64,000 bases of DNA from Nocardioidaceae bacterium (GCA_030447865.1 JAUJOD010000003.1:275256-339255), one strand, 5' to 3'; counted from the stretch's first letter, positions 8,658 to 17,202 are shown. Notes: generated by a model not told the origin, from the sequence alone. Translations and numbers: made by a program.

Positions 8658-9773
8658 CTAGCTGGATCGAACGCCCTGCTCAAGCACCGAGCAGTCGAGG
8701 TCCTCGTAGCCGTGCTGACAGGGCGGTCCCTCAGAGAGCCTCGCCCGGCGCTCGGTGAGGTCAACCAGAACGCTGGCGACTGTCTCTGACTGCTCCGCCA
8801 TGGGCAGTGAGTTGTCGGGGTGGCGGCAGAGACTGTTTGGAGACCTCGTGTGGTCGGACAGCGCCGTGGCGAACGCCTCCACATCGCTCGAGTCAGCCGC
8901 AGCCACCAGGTCGTCGAGGCGCTGAAGGCGCAGATGGCTCGTCGTGTCAACCAGGTCGGCATAGTCCACCCCGTCAAACTCAGTCGACGTGAAATGGTTC
9001 GTGTGCAGCAGGACCCCGCGACCGTCCGGCTCCAGCCGATGGAACGAGTCTGGGCCGCCGGGCCGCGCCTCCACGTCGACGACCGAGCCAGTCGAGTCGG
9101 CGAGGAGGTAGTTGGCCGACGACGCCCGGGTGGCCTGCTCGAGCCGCGTCAACGCGTCGGACGTCGTGCCGCACTCCAGCAGAGCGCGCAGCATCGCGTG
9201 GTAGGGCACCCCCGCCTCCGCTTGGTCCTCAGTGCAGGCGAGGGCATTGGTCATCACCGCAAGACCGGCCGAGTTGATGCCGAACTTCGCCAGCAAGCCT
9301 GCCTCCACCACGGTCACGAAGGCAGGGCCGTCGGCTGGCACCACCTGGAGGACGACCACGGTGTCGCGCGCGAACGGCGTCCAGTCCCAGTTCTGCCCGA
9401 CGAGCACTCGACCGTCCGGCGACACGCTCGCGAAGGCGCTGCACTCCGAGGGAACCGGAGTCGCGAGCACCATCCGGACGCGCGCCGAGTACAGGATCTC
9501 GGTGCGCACGTTGATTGCCAGGACGTCCTCGCGAGCCACCTCGGCGCCATCCGCGATGCCAGCCAGCTCCTCGACATACTCAGGCGCGAAGTCGTCGATC
9601 ACCGGCAGGAACCGCTGGGCCTCCGCCGTCGCCCGGCGCCAGTCCCACCCAGCGACCTCCTGGAACAGCTCGGCGTACGCCGCAACCGACCCGCGCACGC
9701 GCTCGCGCGCCTGGGAGCCGTACTGCTGCCCGCGCGTGTACGGCGAGCCGCTCACGGTGACGATGGGGAACAT
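8658..9773 (-). CDS. C45/acyl-CoA:6-APA acyltransferase-like Ntn hydrolase
   Basis: This 371-residue protein resembles the C45 peptidase / isopenicillin-N acyltransferase family, Ntn hydrolases that self-cleave before a nucleophilic Cys. The N-terminus (GSPYTRGQQYGSQA) and the ECSAF motif near residue 110, whose Cys would be the nucleophile, fit the family, as do GQNWDWTP and LLHTNHF. C45-like proteins hydrolyse or transfer amide-linked acyl groups; the substrate here is unknown. I chose ATG 9773 because GGGAG lies 6 nt upstream; an ATG 11 codons earlier is also open. There is no signal peptide, so it is probably cytoplasmic. Confidence 0.82.
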   Translation of the reverse strand: MFPIVTVSGSPYTRGQQYGSQARERVRGSVAAYAELFQEVAGWDWRRATAEAQRFLPVIDDFAPEYVEELAGIADGAEVAREDVLAINVRTEILYSARVRMVLATPVPSECSAFASVSPDGRVLVGQNWDWTPFARDTVVVLQVVPADGPAFVTVVEAGLLAKFGINSAGLAVMTNALACTEDQAEAGVPYHAMLRALLECGTTSDALTRLEQATRASSANYLLADSTGSVVDVEARPGGPDSFHRLEPDGRGVLLHTNHFTSTEFDGVDYADLVDTTSHLRLQRLDDLVAAADSSDVEAFATALSDHTRSPNSLCRHPDNSLPMAEQSETVASVLVDLTERRARLSEGPPCQHGYEDLDCSVLEQGVRSS

Positions 9774-9992
9774 CAGCGCTCCCGCGTTGTTGGCGAGGGG
9801 ACGCACGATTGAAGCGACATGTCTTCATCCTCCCCGACGATGCAACCGACGCGATGTGCGCCGTGTGTCTTGCACCGGGGAGGCCTGCCATGGCAAGTGC
9901 GCGCACTGGGCCGCGCGCAACCGCTGGAGCCGGCGGTAAGGCATTCGGTATCTCGTAACCGCTGTCGCCCGTTCCTTGACAGACTTGGCGAG

Positions 9993-11054
9993 GTGGCGAC
10001 TCCGTGGGTGCTGCACGTCGACCTCGACCAGTTCGTCGCGGCGGTGGAGGTGCTTCACCGACCTGAGCTGGCCGGTCGACCCGTCGTTGTCGGCGGGCGC
10101 GGCGACCCCGCTGAACGTGGCGTGGTGTCCACCGCGTCGTACGAGGCCCGCGAGTACGGCGTCCGCTCCGGCATGCCGCTGCGCACCGCGGCGCGCAAGT
10201 GCCCCGACGCGGTCTTCCTCCCCGTCGACGGGCCGGCGTACGAGGAGGTATCGGGCACCGTCATGCAGACTCTTCGCTCGCTCGACGTTGTCGTCGAGGT
10301 GCTCGGGTGGGACGAGGCGTTCCTCGGTGTCGAGGCGGACGACCCGGAGTCGTTCGCGCGGGCGGTGCAGGTGGCCGTGCTCGACGTGACCCAGCTGCAC
10401 TGCTCGGTCGGAATCGGCGACAACAAGCTGCGGGCCAAGCTCGCCACCGACTTCGGCAAGCCGCGCGGCGTCTTCCGGCTCACCGAGGAGAACTGGTACG
10501 CCGTCATGGCCGACCGGCCGACGTCGGCGCTGTGGGGCATCGGCCGCAAGACCGCCAAGCGGCTCGCTGGCTTGGGTGTCACCACTGTCGGCGAGCTGGC
10601 CCAGGAGGACCCGCACCGGCTCGCCGCTGAACTCGGGCCGACGATGGGTCCCTGGTACCGGCGGCTCGCCCGTGGCGTGGACACCTCGCCCGTTGACGCG
10701 ACGCCGTACGTGCCACGCGCACGTGGCCGGGAGACGACGTACCAGTCGAATCTCACCGACTGGGCAGAGGTGGAGGCAGAGGTACGCCGCCTGGCCGCAC
10801 AGGTGGTGGAGGACCTGAGTCGAGAGGGCCGGCCGGCCGTTCGAGTGGGACTGAAGGTTCGGTACGCGCCGTTCGAGACGCACACGGCAAGCGCCACGCT
10901 CCCCGCGGCGACGAACCGCGCGGAGGCGATCGCAGCGGCTGCGGTCGGTCTGCTGGACAAGTTCGACACCTCCCGCGCCATCCGGCTGCTCGGCGTCCGA
11001 GCAGAGATGGCCAGCCCACCCACTGCCCGGCCGGCTAGCCAACCGAACTGCTGA
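9993..11054 (+). CDS. dinB: Y-family DNA polymerase IV, DinB2-like
   Basis: This 353-residue Y-family polymerase would act in lesion bypass. The N-terminus HVDLDQFVAAVEVLHRPEL has two metal-binding Asp, and GWDEAFLGVE carries the third acidic pair. VSTASYEAREYGVRSGMPL is the conserved nucleotide-binding block, LWGIGRKTAKRL the HhH region, and the little-finger domain follows. The DLDQF signature, not DMDAFF, places it with mycobacterial DinB2-type enzymes. The steric-gate position, aromatic in most DinB, is Val here. The GTG start gives the standard N-terminus; an upstream extension is open but unlike the family. No beta-clamp motif is obvious at the C-terminus. Confidence 0.92.
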   Translation: MATPWVLHVDLDQFVAAVEVLHRPELAGRPVVVGGRGDPAERGVVSTASYEAREYGVRSGMPLRTAARKCPDAVFLPVDGPAYEEVSGTVMQTLRSLDVVVEVLGWDEAFLGVEADDPESFARAVQVAVLDVTQLHCSVGIGDNKLRAKLATDFGKPRGVFRLTEENWYAVMADRPTSALWGIGRKTAKRLAGLGVTTVGELAQEDPHRLAAELGPTMGPWYRRLARGVDTSPVDATPYVPRARGRETTYQSNLTDWAEVEAEVRRLAAQVVEDLSREGRPAVRVGLKVRYAPFETHTASATLPAATNRAEAIAAAAVGLLDKFDTSRAIRLLGVRAEMASPPTARPASQPNC

Positions 11055-11150
11055 CCGAAGTCGGTCGTTTGGGCCATAATCGGGCTGGTTCACAGACTTC
11101 GGTCAGGGGTTGTGCGGGCGTCGCTTGAGCGGAACACGTTCAGGAGGGTG

Positions 11151-11585
11151 ATGAGCGAGTACGGCAACGAAACCGCCGACGCGGACACCTGGCGCGCCTT
11201 CGAGCACCGGCTGACGCGGTTCCTGACCGGGATGCTCGACGGCGAGGTCCTGATCTTGTCTGACGTGACGGACCAGTCTCGCTACGTCCAGTTCCTGTCC
11301 TTCGGTAACCAGGGCGCCCATGCCGAGGTGTCACCCGGGAGCGCCGACGAGGCGGTGGAGCGGCTCGGCTGGCAGCCGCCACGTCTGAACTGGCGAGGCA
11401 AGCCGGTCGGCGGCTCACCGAACTTCGCGGCCGATGCACTGGCTCATGAGGTACACCGCCTTTCCGCTATGGCGGTGGGCGCACTGCGCGACGCATGGCG
11501 CATCGCTGGTCCCGACGCCTTGACTGGGGAAAAGGTCAACGACGCCGGCGGGCCTTCCGTCGCCGACCTTGGCTTCCCGGCCTAG
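11151..11585 (+). CDS. TY-Chap (type III chaperone/YbjN-like) domain protein
   Basis: This 144-residue cytoplasmic protein has the layout of the actinobacterial TY-Chap N-terminal domain: an opening W-x2-F helix, GEVLILSD, YVQFLSFG, then ERLGW near residue 78 and NFAADALAHEVHRL. The same pattern recurs in the larger protein at 13384-14655 (YVQFAAWG, LQSLGW, ANFYFD). Such proteins are predicted peptide-binding chaperones; the client is unknown. The ATG has an excellent GGAGGG Shine-Dalgarno just upstream, favouring it over a GTG 13 codons earlier. The family call is by pattern, so moderate. Confidence 0.65.
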   Translation: MSEYGNETADADTWRAFEHRLTRFLTGMLDGEVLILSDVTDQSRYVQFLSFGNQGAHAEVSPGSADEAVERLGWQPPRLNWRGKPVGGSPNFAADALAHEVHRLSAMAVGALRDAWRIAGPDALTGEKVNDAGGPSVADLGFPA

Positions 11586-11673
11586 CCCGTGGGCGACCTA
11601 GACCTCGTGACCTCGAGTCCCGGCGGCTGCGTGCACCGAGATTTGGCAGTCAATCCTCGAGAGGCACTACGAG

Positions 11674-12177
11674 ATGTCTGACTCCGCCACCGCCCAGGAG
11701 CGTTACCTGACAGCGGCGATCGCTGCCGCCCGAAAGGGTCGCTCGGAGGGCGGTATCCCGATCGGCGCGGCGCTTGTCTCAGCTAACGGCGAGATCCTTG
11801 CTACCGGGTACAACAAGCGAGTCCAGCTCGGCAGCGCCATCCGGCACGGCGAGACCGACGCGCTCGAGAACGCCGGTCGGCTGTCGGCCGCCGTCTACGC
11901 CGGCTCCACCATGGCGACAACACTCTCACCGTGTGACATGTGCACCGGCGCGATCTTGCTCTATAAGATTCCGCGGGTGATCGTCGGGGAGAACCGCACG
12001 TTCTACGGCGGGGAGGACCTACTGCGGTCTCGCGGTGTCGAGGTGGTCGTCGCCGACGACGACGAGTGCGTGCAGATAATGACCGAATTCATCGCCGCTG
12101 AACCGGAACTGTGGAACGAGGACATCGGCGAGCCCAGTACTTCGGGCGGCCCGCCCCGCCGGGCGGCCAAGGAATGA
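11674..12177 (+). CDS. Yeast-type cytosine deaminase
   Basis: This 167-residue zinc deaminase has HGETDALEN (zinc His and catalytic Glu) and SPCDMCTGA (two zinc Cys). The match to the fungal cytosine deaminase FCY1/FCA1 is unusually close: ENAGRL, TTLSPCDMCTGAI, VVGEN-type loop, GVEVVVADDDEC and the C-terminal LWNEDIGE correspond block by block. That suggests conversion of cytosine to uracil for pyrimidine salvage, unlike the unrelated CodA of enteric bacteria. The C-terminal tail after EDIGE is a short basic extension. Other small nucleobase substrates remain possible. It stands alone, with no transporter next to it. Confidence 0.82.
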   Translation: MSDSATAQERYLTAAIAAARKGRSEGGIPIGAALVSANGEILATGYNKRVQLGSAIRHGETDALENAGRLSAAVYAGSTMATTLSPCDMCTGAILLYKIPRVIVGENRTFYGGEDLLRSRGVEVVVADDDECVQIMTEFIAAEPELWNEDIGEPSTSGGPPRRAAKE

Positions 12178-12178
12178 G

Positions 12179-12631
12179 CTAGGCGGTCTTCGGCACTACC
12201 AGGTCATCGTCGGCGAAGACCCGCAGCTCCTCGTCGTTGGCCAAGTGCACCGGTCGCATCGCAAGCCCCGCCTTGTCCGCAGCCGACGTGAGGGCGCGGC
12301 CCCAGGCCCGGTCCGAGTCGGTCATCGGCGCCCGACCGGGTCGTGACAGCAGCAGCGCCACTGAACCGCCCGGAGCCTGGTGGCGCAGCACCTCGCTAAA
12401 CATCTCCATCAGCCGCATGAGTTGCTCGGCGTCGGGGTACGCCGGGATGTCAGCAATCTGGCTCAGAACCGGGGTCAGGTAACCACCTTCATCCACTAGC
12501 CCAAACCACAGCAGCCGCTCACTGAAACCGAGCGGGCCCATCAGCGCTCGCCACGTCAGGTAGAGCTGGTGCTGGGTGCGAATCGGTGGCATGTCCTCGA
12601 TGGGCAGCAGGGGTGGGATCTCGTCGTCCAT
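12179..12631 (-). CDS. Conserved hypothetical protein
   Basis: This 150-residue acidic, soluble protein has no domain I recognise. Visible features are an N-terminal PPLLPIED segment, RALMGPLGFSERLLWFG and a C-terminal half (RAWGRALTSAADKAGLAMRPVHLAND) that looks alpha/beta. The start ATG is preceded at 7 nt by CAGGGT, a leaderless-type -10 box, and there is no Shine-Dalgarno. Its stop abuts the stop of the cytosine deaminase gene on the other strand, so the two converge with one base between them. Codon use is ordinary for the window, so I take it as a real gene of unknown function. Confidence 0.7.
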   Translation of the reverse strand: MDDEIPPLLPIEDMPPIRTQHQLYLTWRALMGPLGFSERLLWFGLVDEGGYLTPVLSQIADIPAYPDAEQLMRLMEMFSEVLRHQAPGGSVALLLSRPGRAPMTDSDRAWGRALTSAADKAGLAMRPVHLANDEELRVFADDDLVVPKTA

Positions 12632-12638
12632 GGTGACG

Positions 12639-12644
12639 ACCCTG
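12639..12644 (-). promoter_or_regulatory. Leaderless -10 box (CAGGGT)
   Basis: On the minus strand CAGGGT ends 7 nt before ATG 12631. It keeps the A at position 2 and T at position 6 of TANNNT and is one of several boxes at this spacing in the window. Confidence 0.35.
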
Positions 12645-12769
12645 CCGCATCAGCGGCGCCGCTGAGGCGTTATCCACAAGGCAATCTCAGTCGCTGGAGC
12701 GCCTCGCGCGGGTTGTCGGCGCTGCGCCGTACGTTGATTCCACTGGCAACGCGATCTGACAGGAGCGGC

Positions 12770-13294
12770 ATGGAGATTGAGCAAGCCCGGCAGCTGGCGC
12801 AATCGCTGCTCCGTGAGCATGGCTTGTCCGGCTGGCGGGTGGAGTTCGACCGGGCGAAGACCCGGGCGGGAGTCTGCCGCTTCCGCGAGCGCACTATCGG
12901 GCTGAGTTGGCCGCTGACGCAGCTGCACTCACCCGTCGAGGTTCGCGACACGATCTTGCACGAGATCGCGCATGCCTTGGTCGGCCCGACCCACAAGCAC
13001 GACGCCGTATGGCGGGCAACCGCCCTGCGACTCGGCTGCAGCGCACGAGCTTGCATGCCGGCCGATGCACCGCGAGTCGCTGCCCCGTGGGTAGGCACCT
13101 GCCCCGCCGGGCACTCGATCGGGCGCCACCGTCGACCCGAGCGACCGGCATCGTGCTCCCGTTGCAGTCGTGCGTTCGACCCCGCCCACCTGTTCCGATG
13201 GCTGTTCCATGGCCGTGAGGTCGTCATGCACCCCAAGTACGCCGCAGAGCTGCGCATGCTCGACAGCGCGGCGGCCCAAAGCCGTCGCCGGTAA
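12770..13294 (+). CDS. SprT-like zinc metallopeptidase
   Basis: This 174-residue protein carries the zinc motif HEIAHALVG (HExxH) at about residues 65-73, followed by a third-ligand His in the HKHD segment, as in SprT/Spartan-like peptidases. A zinc-ribbon-like C-terminal half has CPAGH and CSRC. Spartan in eukaryotes cleaves DNA-protein crosslinks; bacterial SprT function is less clear. AGGAG lies just before the ATG, which decides the start. An almost perfect palindrome (TCAGCGGC/GCCGCTGA, 12650-12665) lies in the upstream gap. No membrane segment. Confidence 0.85.
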   Translation: MEIEQARQLAQSLLREHGLSGWRVEFDRAKTRAGVCRFRERTIGLSWPLTQLHSPVEVRDTILHEIAHALVGPTHKHDAVWRATALRLGCSARACMPADAPRVAAPWVGTCPAGHSIGRHRRPERPASCSRCSRAFDPAHLFRWLFHGREVVMHPKYAAELRMLDSAAAQSRRR

Positions 13295-13383
13295 TCTGGG
13301 GGCAGGTGAAACACCCACCGGAGGGGTCGCATACCGCTCGTAAGCAAGCCAGCAGTTCACAGTGACGGAGGTGAGATCACCGC

Positions 13384-14655
13384 GTGGAGTTCGCCGAGTT
13401 CGACCTGGACCGAAGCACCGCGCGCGCCTGGAGCCAGTTCCAGGCGCGGCTGGCTGACCATGTTGTCGCCATGACGGGCGATGACGTGCTGATCATCGAA
13501 GCTGACTCGAGTCACGACGACGACGCTGCCGCCGCGCCGTACGTCCAGTTCGCCGCCTGGGGTGATGACAAAATCCGCGGCGAGGTCTCGAGCAACGAAT
13601 ACCTCGCCGAACGCTTCACCCTCGACGCGGCGGCCACCTCGCGGCTGCAGTCGCTGGGCTGGTCTGCCCCTAGTCACGGTCGCGACGACGAGCCCGACAA
13701 CGGCTCAGCGAACTTCTACTTCGACTCAACCCGAGATGCTGCCGACAAGCTAGCGGTGATGGCTGTCCAGGCTCTGCGCGGCGTCTTCGGCGTCGCCCAC
13801 CCGGCGTTCCTCTCGGCTCGCAACCTCGGCGAGGGCGCGGCGGCACCCGAGCTCGGCATCCCGTCCCCCGTGGTCGAGTCAGCCGAACAGCACGAGCCGC
13901 TCGCCGTCGTGCCTGACGACGTCGACCACCTGCGCACGTTGGTCGACGAGGCACTGGAGCCGATGTTCGGCCACGGCCCTAACCATGACGCCGATGGAGA
14001 CATCCCCGTGGTCGCCGGCAGCGCACTGCTGTTTGTCCGCGTTCTCGAGGATGCACCGGCAGTCGAGATGTTCAGCACGGTCGTGCGCGACGTGACTGAC
14101 CTGGACGAGGCCGCCGCCGCGGTCGCTGAACTCAATAACGGCATTCGGCTCATCAAGTTCCTGCTGGTAGATCACGTGATCATCGCTGTCGCTCACGTCC
14201 CCGCGATGCCCTTCGCGCCGCAGCAGCTGCGCAGCGTCCTCGACTACATGTCCCGAGTGGCTGATGGGATCGACGACGGGCTGGCCACTCGCGTGGGTGG
14301 CCGCCCGGCGTTCGAAGACCAGCGTGCGGACCGGTCCGGATCCGCAGTTGCCGACGAAGCCGCCGAACTGCCCGCTGAGTTGCAGACCCTGCTGCACCTC
14401 GACGCCGATGGCGAGTCGCCTGTCGACCCTGACCTAGCCGCGAGCGTGTGCAACTACGACCGCGACCTGGTGCTGAAACTGCTCAAGATCTCCAGTGATG
14501 AGGAGATCAACTGGCGCAAGTCCCACGACGAGGCGGCCATAACCGGCGAACGGGACGAAGCGGCGGTCTGCGAAGGAGAGGCGGCCGCCTGGGCGAAGAC
14601 GGTCGAGACGCTGCGCGGCGCGTTACGAGTGATCGTCGAACGCAACCGACGGTGA
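13384..14655 (+). CDS. Multi-domain TY-Chap/YbjN-like protein
   Basis: This 423-residue acidic protein starts with a TY-Chap-like domain (residues 1-150: YVQFAAWGDD, LQSLGW, ANFYFDSTRDAADKLAVMAVQAL) like the protein at 11151. A second block at about 180-310 (LLFVRVLEDAPAVEMFSTVVRDV, FLLVDHVIIAVAHVPA) resembles the YbjN / type III secretion chaperone fold. The C-terminal 90 residues are helical and charged, with EAAAWAKTVETLR. The GTG start has a GGAGGTGAG ribosome site. Predicted role: chaperone-like peptide binding in the cytoplasm; no secretion genes are nearby. The name is by pattern. Confidence 0.68.
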   Translation: MEFAEFDLDRSTARAWSQFQARLADHVVAMTGDDVLIIEADSSHDDDAAAAPYVQFAAWGDDKIRGEVSSNEYLAERFTLDAAATSRLQSLGWSAPSHGRDDEPDNGSANFYFDSTRDAADKLAVMAVQALRGVFGVAHPAFLSARNLGEGAAAPELGIPSPVVESAEQHEPLAVVPDDVDHLRTLVDEALEPMFGHGPNHDADGDIPVVAGSALLFVRVLEDAPAVEMFSTVVRDVTDLDEAAAAVAELNNGIRLIKFLLVDHVIIAVAHVPAMPFAPQQLRSVLDYMSRVADGIDDGLATRVGGRPAFEDQRADRSGSAVADEAAELPAELQTLLHLDADGESPVDPDLAASVCNYDRDLVLKLLKISSDEEINWRKSHDEAAITGERDEAAVCEGEAAAWAKTVETLRGALRVIVERNRR

Positions 14656-14740
14656 CGCGGCCCGGCTGCTCAGGTAGCGATTGGGTCACGACTGGGCTGA
14701 CTGGCTCGGTGGGAGCCGGTCCGGCAGTAACAATGTGTGC

Positions 14741-15301
14741 ATGCCCGCGCCCCGGGATCGATGCCCACCGGACGACCCCACTGGCTGGATGTCGACGCTG
14801 TGGATGTTGGCGGTCATCTTCGGAGCTGGTCTTGCTGCGACGCTCGCGCTGCCCTCCGTCGCCGAGTACGCCGATGGGCCAGTCACCGCTCGTGACCTGT
14901 TCCATGCTGAGTGGTTGATCGTCGCCACCTTCTTGGTGCTTCCGCTGTACCGCGCAGCGCGGTTGAGCTGGCTGATGGCGCTCGTGGTGGTGCCGGTCGC
15001 CAGTGTGCACGTGCTCTACATCGCCGACTCTGCCGTTGCCGCCTCCCAACAAGCGGGACTTGCCGACGGCGTCTCCCTGGGCTGGTACGTTGTCGCCGTC
15101 CTCCAGGTGGGGTTGTTCACGGTCGCCGGTGTGGGAGCGGCGTACCGCAATTTCGCTGACCGACGCTGGGTGCGGCGGATGCGGTCGATGACCGCAGGAG
15201 CGAGCGCGCCGCGGCCCCGCTCAGCAGCGCAACCGGGCTATCCGCCCCACCTGCCGACCACGCGGCGTCGGCCACCACCCACCGGCCGCGCCAGACCCTG
15301 A
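14741..15301 (+). CDS. Integral membrane protein, unknown function
   Basis: This 186-residue protein has four predicted membrane segments: LWMLAVIFGAGLAATLAL, WLIVATFLVLPLY, WLMALVVVPVASVHVLYIA and WYVVAVLQVGLFTVAG. A basic, proline-rich cytoplasmic tail (RRRPPPTGRARP) follows. I chose ATG 14741, which places a short hydrophilic N-terminus before the first segment; an upstream ATG at 14681 would add 20 residues. I do not recognise the family. The gene stands between the TY-Chap gene and the VOC gene, with no obvious partner. Confidence 0.65.
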   Translation: MPAPRDRCPPDDPTGWMSTLWMLAVIFGAGLAATLALPSVAEYADGPVTARDLFHAEWLIVATFLVLPLYRAARLSWLMALVVVPVASVHVLYIADSAVAASQQAGLADGVSLGWYVVAVLQVGLFTVAGVGAAYRNFADRRWVRRMRSMTAGASAPRPRSAAQPGYPPHLPTTRRRPPPTGRARP

Positions 15302-15338
15302 CCCCGTCGTCGCGCAAACTGACTGAGAAGGGCAGACC

Positions 15339-15890
15339 ATGGCGATTCACCGGCTCAACCATGCGGTGCTGTACGTGCGGGACCTGGATCGGTCGGTCGC
15401 CTTTTACCGCGACGTACTCGGCTTCCGTGTCGAGATGACGATGGCGGGGCAGGCCGCGTTCTTACAGGCAGCCGGGTCGACCAATGACCACGACCTGGCG
15501 CTGTTCGCGCTCGGCGACCAGGCGTCAGACAGCCCGGCGGGTCGCACCAGCGTCGGCCTGTACCACTTGGCGTGGGAGGTCGAGACCCTCGGCGACCTCG
15601 AAGAGTTGGCGGCCAAGCTCGCCGACGCCGGCGGCCTCGTTGGCACGTCGGACCACGGCTCGACCAAGAGCCTCTACGGCAAGGACCCCGACGGGCTGGA
15701 GTTCGAGGTCGTCTGGCTTATCCCGGCGCATCTGCTCACCGACGCCGACAAGGCGGCCAAGAGCACGATCCGGCGACTCGACCTGGCCAAAGAGGTCAAG
15801 AGGTTCGGCGCTGACACCCACGGTGGGCTCGGTATCAGTGTGCCGATCGGTGTCGCGGCACCAGCCGTCGAGGCCGGCCAGCGCAGCTAG
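15339..15890 (+). CDS. VOC family (glyoxalase/extradiol dioxygenase-like) protein
   Basis: This 183-residue protein has two VOC beta-alpha-beta-beta-beta modules. The metal ligands of the type I extradiol dioxygenase pattern are in place: His in RLNHAVLYV, His in LYHLAWEV and Glu in LEFEVVW. The phrase DPDGLEFEV is typical of catechol-2,3-dioxygenase-like enzymes, so a ring-cleaving or related role is possible; the substrate is unknown. GAAGGG lies 9 nt before the ATG. It is cytoplasmic with no membrane segment and stands alone. Confidence 0.82.
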   Translation: MAIHRLNHAVLYVRDLDRSVAFYRDVLGFRVEMTMAGQAAFLQAAGSTNDHDLALFALGDQASDSPAGRTSVGLYHLAWEVETLGDLEELAAKLADAGGLVGTSDHGSTKSLYGKDPDGLEFEVVWLIPAHLLTDADKAAKSTIRRLDLAKEVKRFGADTHGGLGISVPIGVAAPAVEAGQRS

Positions 15891-15916
15891 GGGGCAAGCC
15901 CAGCTAGGCGCAAGCC
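15884..15916 (+). repeat. Two-copy tandem repeat at the VOC gene stop
   Basis: Units 15884-15900 and 15901-15916 both read CAGCTAGG-[C/GG]-GCAAGCC and differ by one inserted base. The first unit contains the TAG stop of the VOC gene. Probably a small slippage duplication. Confidence 0.4.
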
Positions 15917-15947
15917 CAGCCTCCCGTCCGTTGGGGTCACCAGCGCG

Positions 15948-15953
15948 TAACTT
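15948..15953 (+). promoter_or_regulatory. Leaderless -10 box of the M20 gene
   Basis: TAACTT ends 7 nt before ATG 15961 and no ribosome site is present. This fixes the start although the frame is open far upstream through the VOC gene. Confidence 0.45.
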
Positions 15954-15960
15954 GGCGTTC

Positions 15961-17202
15961 ATGCGTTTGGACTCGCGGCTGGGCAGCTCCGGAGAGCTCG
16001 ATGAACTGGTGCAGCAGTGGCGTTCGGCCATCCGCGTCGAGCTGCCGACCGCCGTTGAGTTGCGGCATGAGCTGCACGCCGATCCGCGGGTCACCGGTGA
16101 TGAGGAGGACACCGCCAAGACCCTTGCGAGCGCTATTGGACTCGGCGAGGGCGAGCGGGTAGCCGACACCGGCCGGCTGATCTGGGTCACCAGGCCCGAC
16201 GACGGCCAAGCGGCGATCGCGTTGCGCACCGAGCTCGACGCGCTGCCGATCGAGGAGGCGACCGGCGTTTCCTGGCGGTCAGACGGCGAGGCGATGCATT
16301 GCTGTGGGCACGACGTACACATGGCCGCGCTGGCCGCCGTTGTGCGGGCCGCACGGCGGGTCGAGCTGCCGGTGCCGTTGCTCGCGATCCTGCAGCCCCG
16401 CGAGGAGGGCTCCGACTCCGGTGCCCGAGACGTCGTCCGCGAGGGTGGGCTCGACGGTGTTGACGCGGTCATCGCCGCACACGTGCAGCCGCAGCTCGGG
16501 CCACGCATTATCGCCTCGACCCCTGGGGCGGTCAACGCAGGCACCGACGAGTTCGAGATCGTCGTACGCGGCCGGGGCGGCCATTCGGGCTACCCGCACA
16601 CGGTCGACGACTCCGTGCTGGCGCTGTCGTCGATCGTGGTGGCGCTGCAGCAGGTCAGCGCCCGCCGGATCGACCCGGTGGTTGGGGCGGTGTGCATGGT
16701 CAACCAGCTCCGGGCGGGCAGCGCGGACAACGTCGTACCGGGCGAGGCGCTCGCTAGCGGCACCATGCGCACCCGGACCGTGCCCGACCGCCACACGGCG
16801 CTGGCCGCCATTCGTGACATCGCCGGCGGGGTGGCCGCAGCGCACGGTTGCTCGGCCGAGGTGACGTTCGCCGAGTGCGAGCCGCCGCTGCACAATGACG
16901 CCGATCTCGCTGTCACCGCGTTCCCACTGCTCCTCGATATGGGCCATCACGTGTCGTCGGAGTTCCGGTCCTTCGGCGGTGACGACTTCTCGCACTATTG
17001 CGCGGATGCTCGCGGGCTGATGATGTTCGTCGGCACTGGCACGGAAACAGGCGGGTTGCACGACGCCAGCTACCTTCCGGGCGATGAGTACGTCGGTCTG
17101 GTTGCCGACGCGTTGATCGCCGGCTATTGCGCGGCCGCTCTCACCCCGCCCGAACGGCTAGGCGCCGGAGTCGGGGCGGTCGATGGCGGGTTCGGCGGTT
17201 GA
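15961..17202 (+). CDS. M20 family amidohydrolase/peptidase
   Basis: This 413-residue protein belongs to the M20D amidohydrolases, which remove acyl groups from amino acids or small peptides. Metal-site motifs are visible: ALRTELDALP, MHCCGHDVHMA, LQPREEG (catalytic Glu; usually QPAEEG) and IAAHVQP. The lid/dimerisation domain begins at GRGGHSGYPH. The C-terminal FGGDDFSHY and METAL-site His in TGGLHDA are conserved. It would be cytoplasmic. The 3' end overlaps the 3' end of the convergent FAD/Rieske gene by 45 bp. Confidence 0.88.
   Translation: MRLDSRLGSSGELDELVQQWRSAIRVELPTAVELRHELHADPRVTGDEEDTAKTLASAIGLGEGERVADTGRLIWVTRPDDGQAAIALRTELDALPIEEATGVSWRSDGEAMHCCGHDVHMAALAAVVRAARRVELPVPLLAILQPREEGSDSGARDVVREGGLDGVDAVIAAHVQPQLGPRIIASTPGAVNAGTDEFEIVVRGRGGHSGYPHTVDDSVLALSSIVVALQQVSARRIDPVVGAVCMVNQLRAGSADNVVPGEALASGTMRTRTVPDRHTALAAIRDIAGGVAAAHGCSAEVTFAECEPPLHNDADLAVTAFPLLLDMGHHVSSEFRSFGGDDFSHYCADARGLMMFVGTGTETGGLHDASYLPGDEYVGLVADALIAGYCAAALTPPERLGAGVGAVDGGFGG

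Noticed and set aside
12670..12678. Perfect DnaA box TTATCCACA
   Set aside because: Single box, no cluster, no dnaA/dnaN or AT-rich unwinding region nearby; most likely chance.
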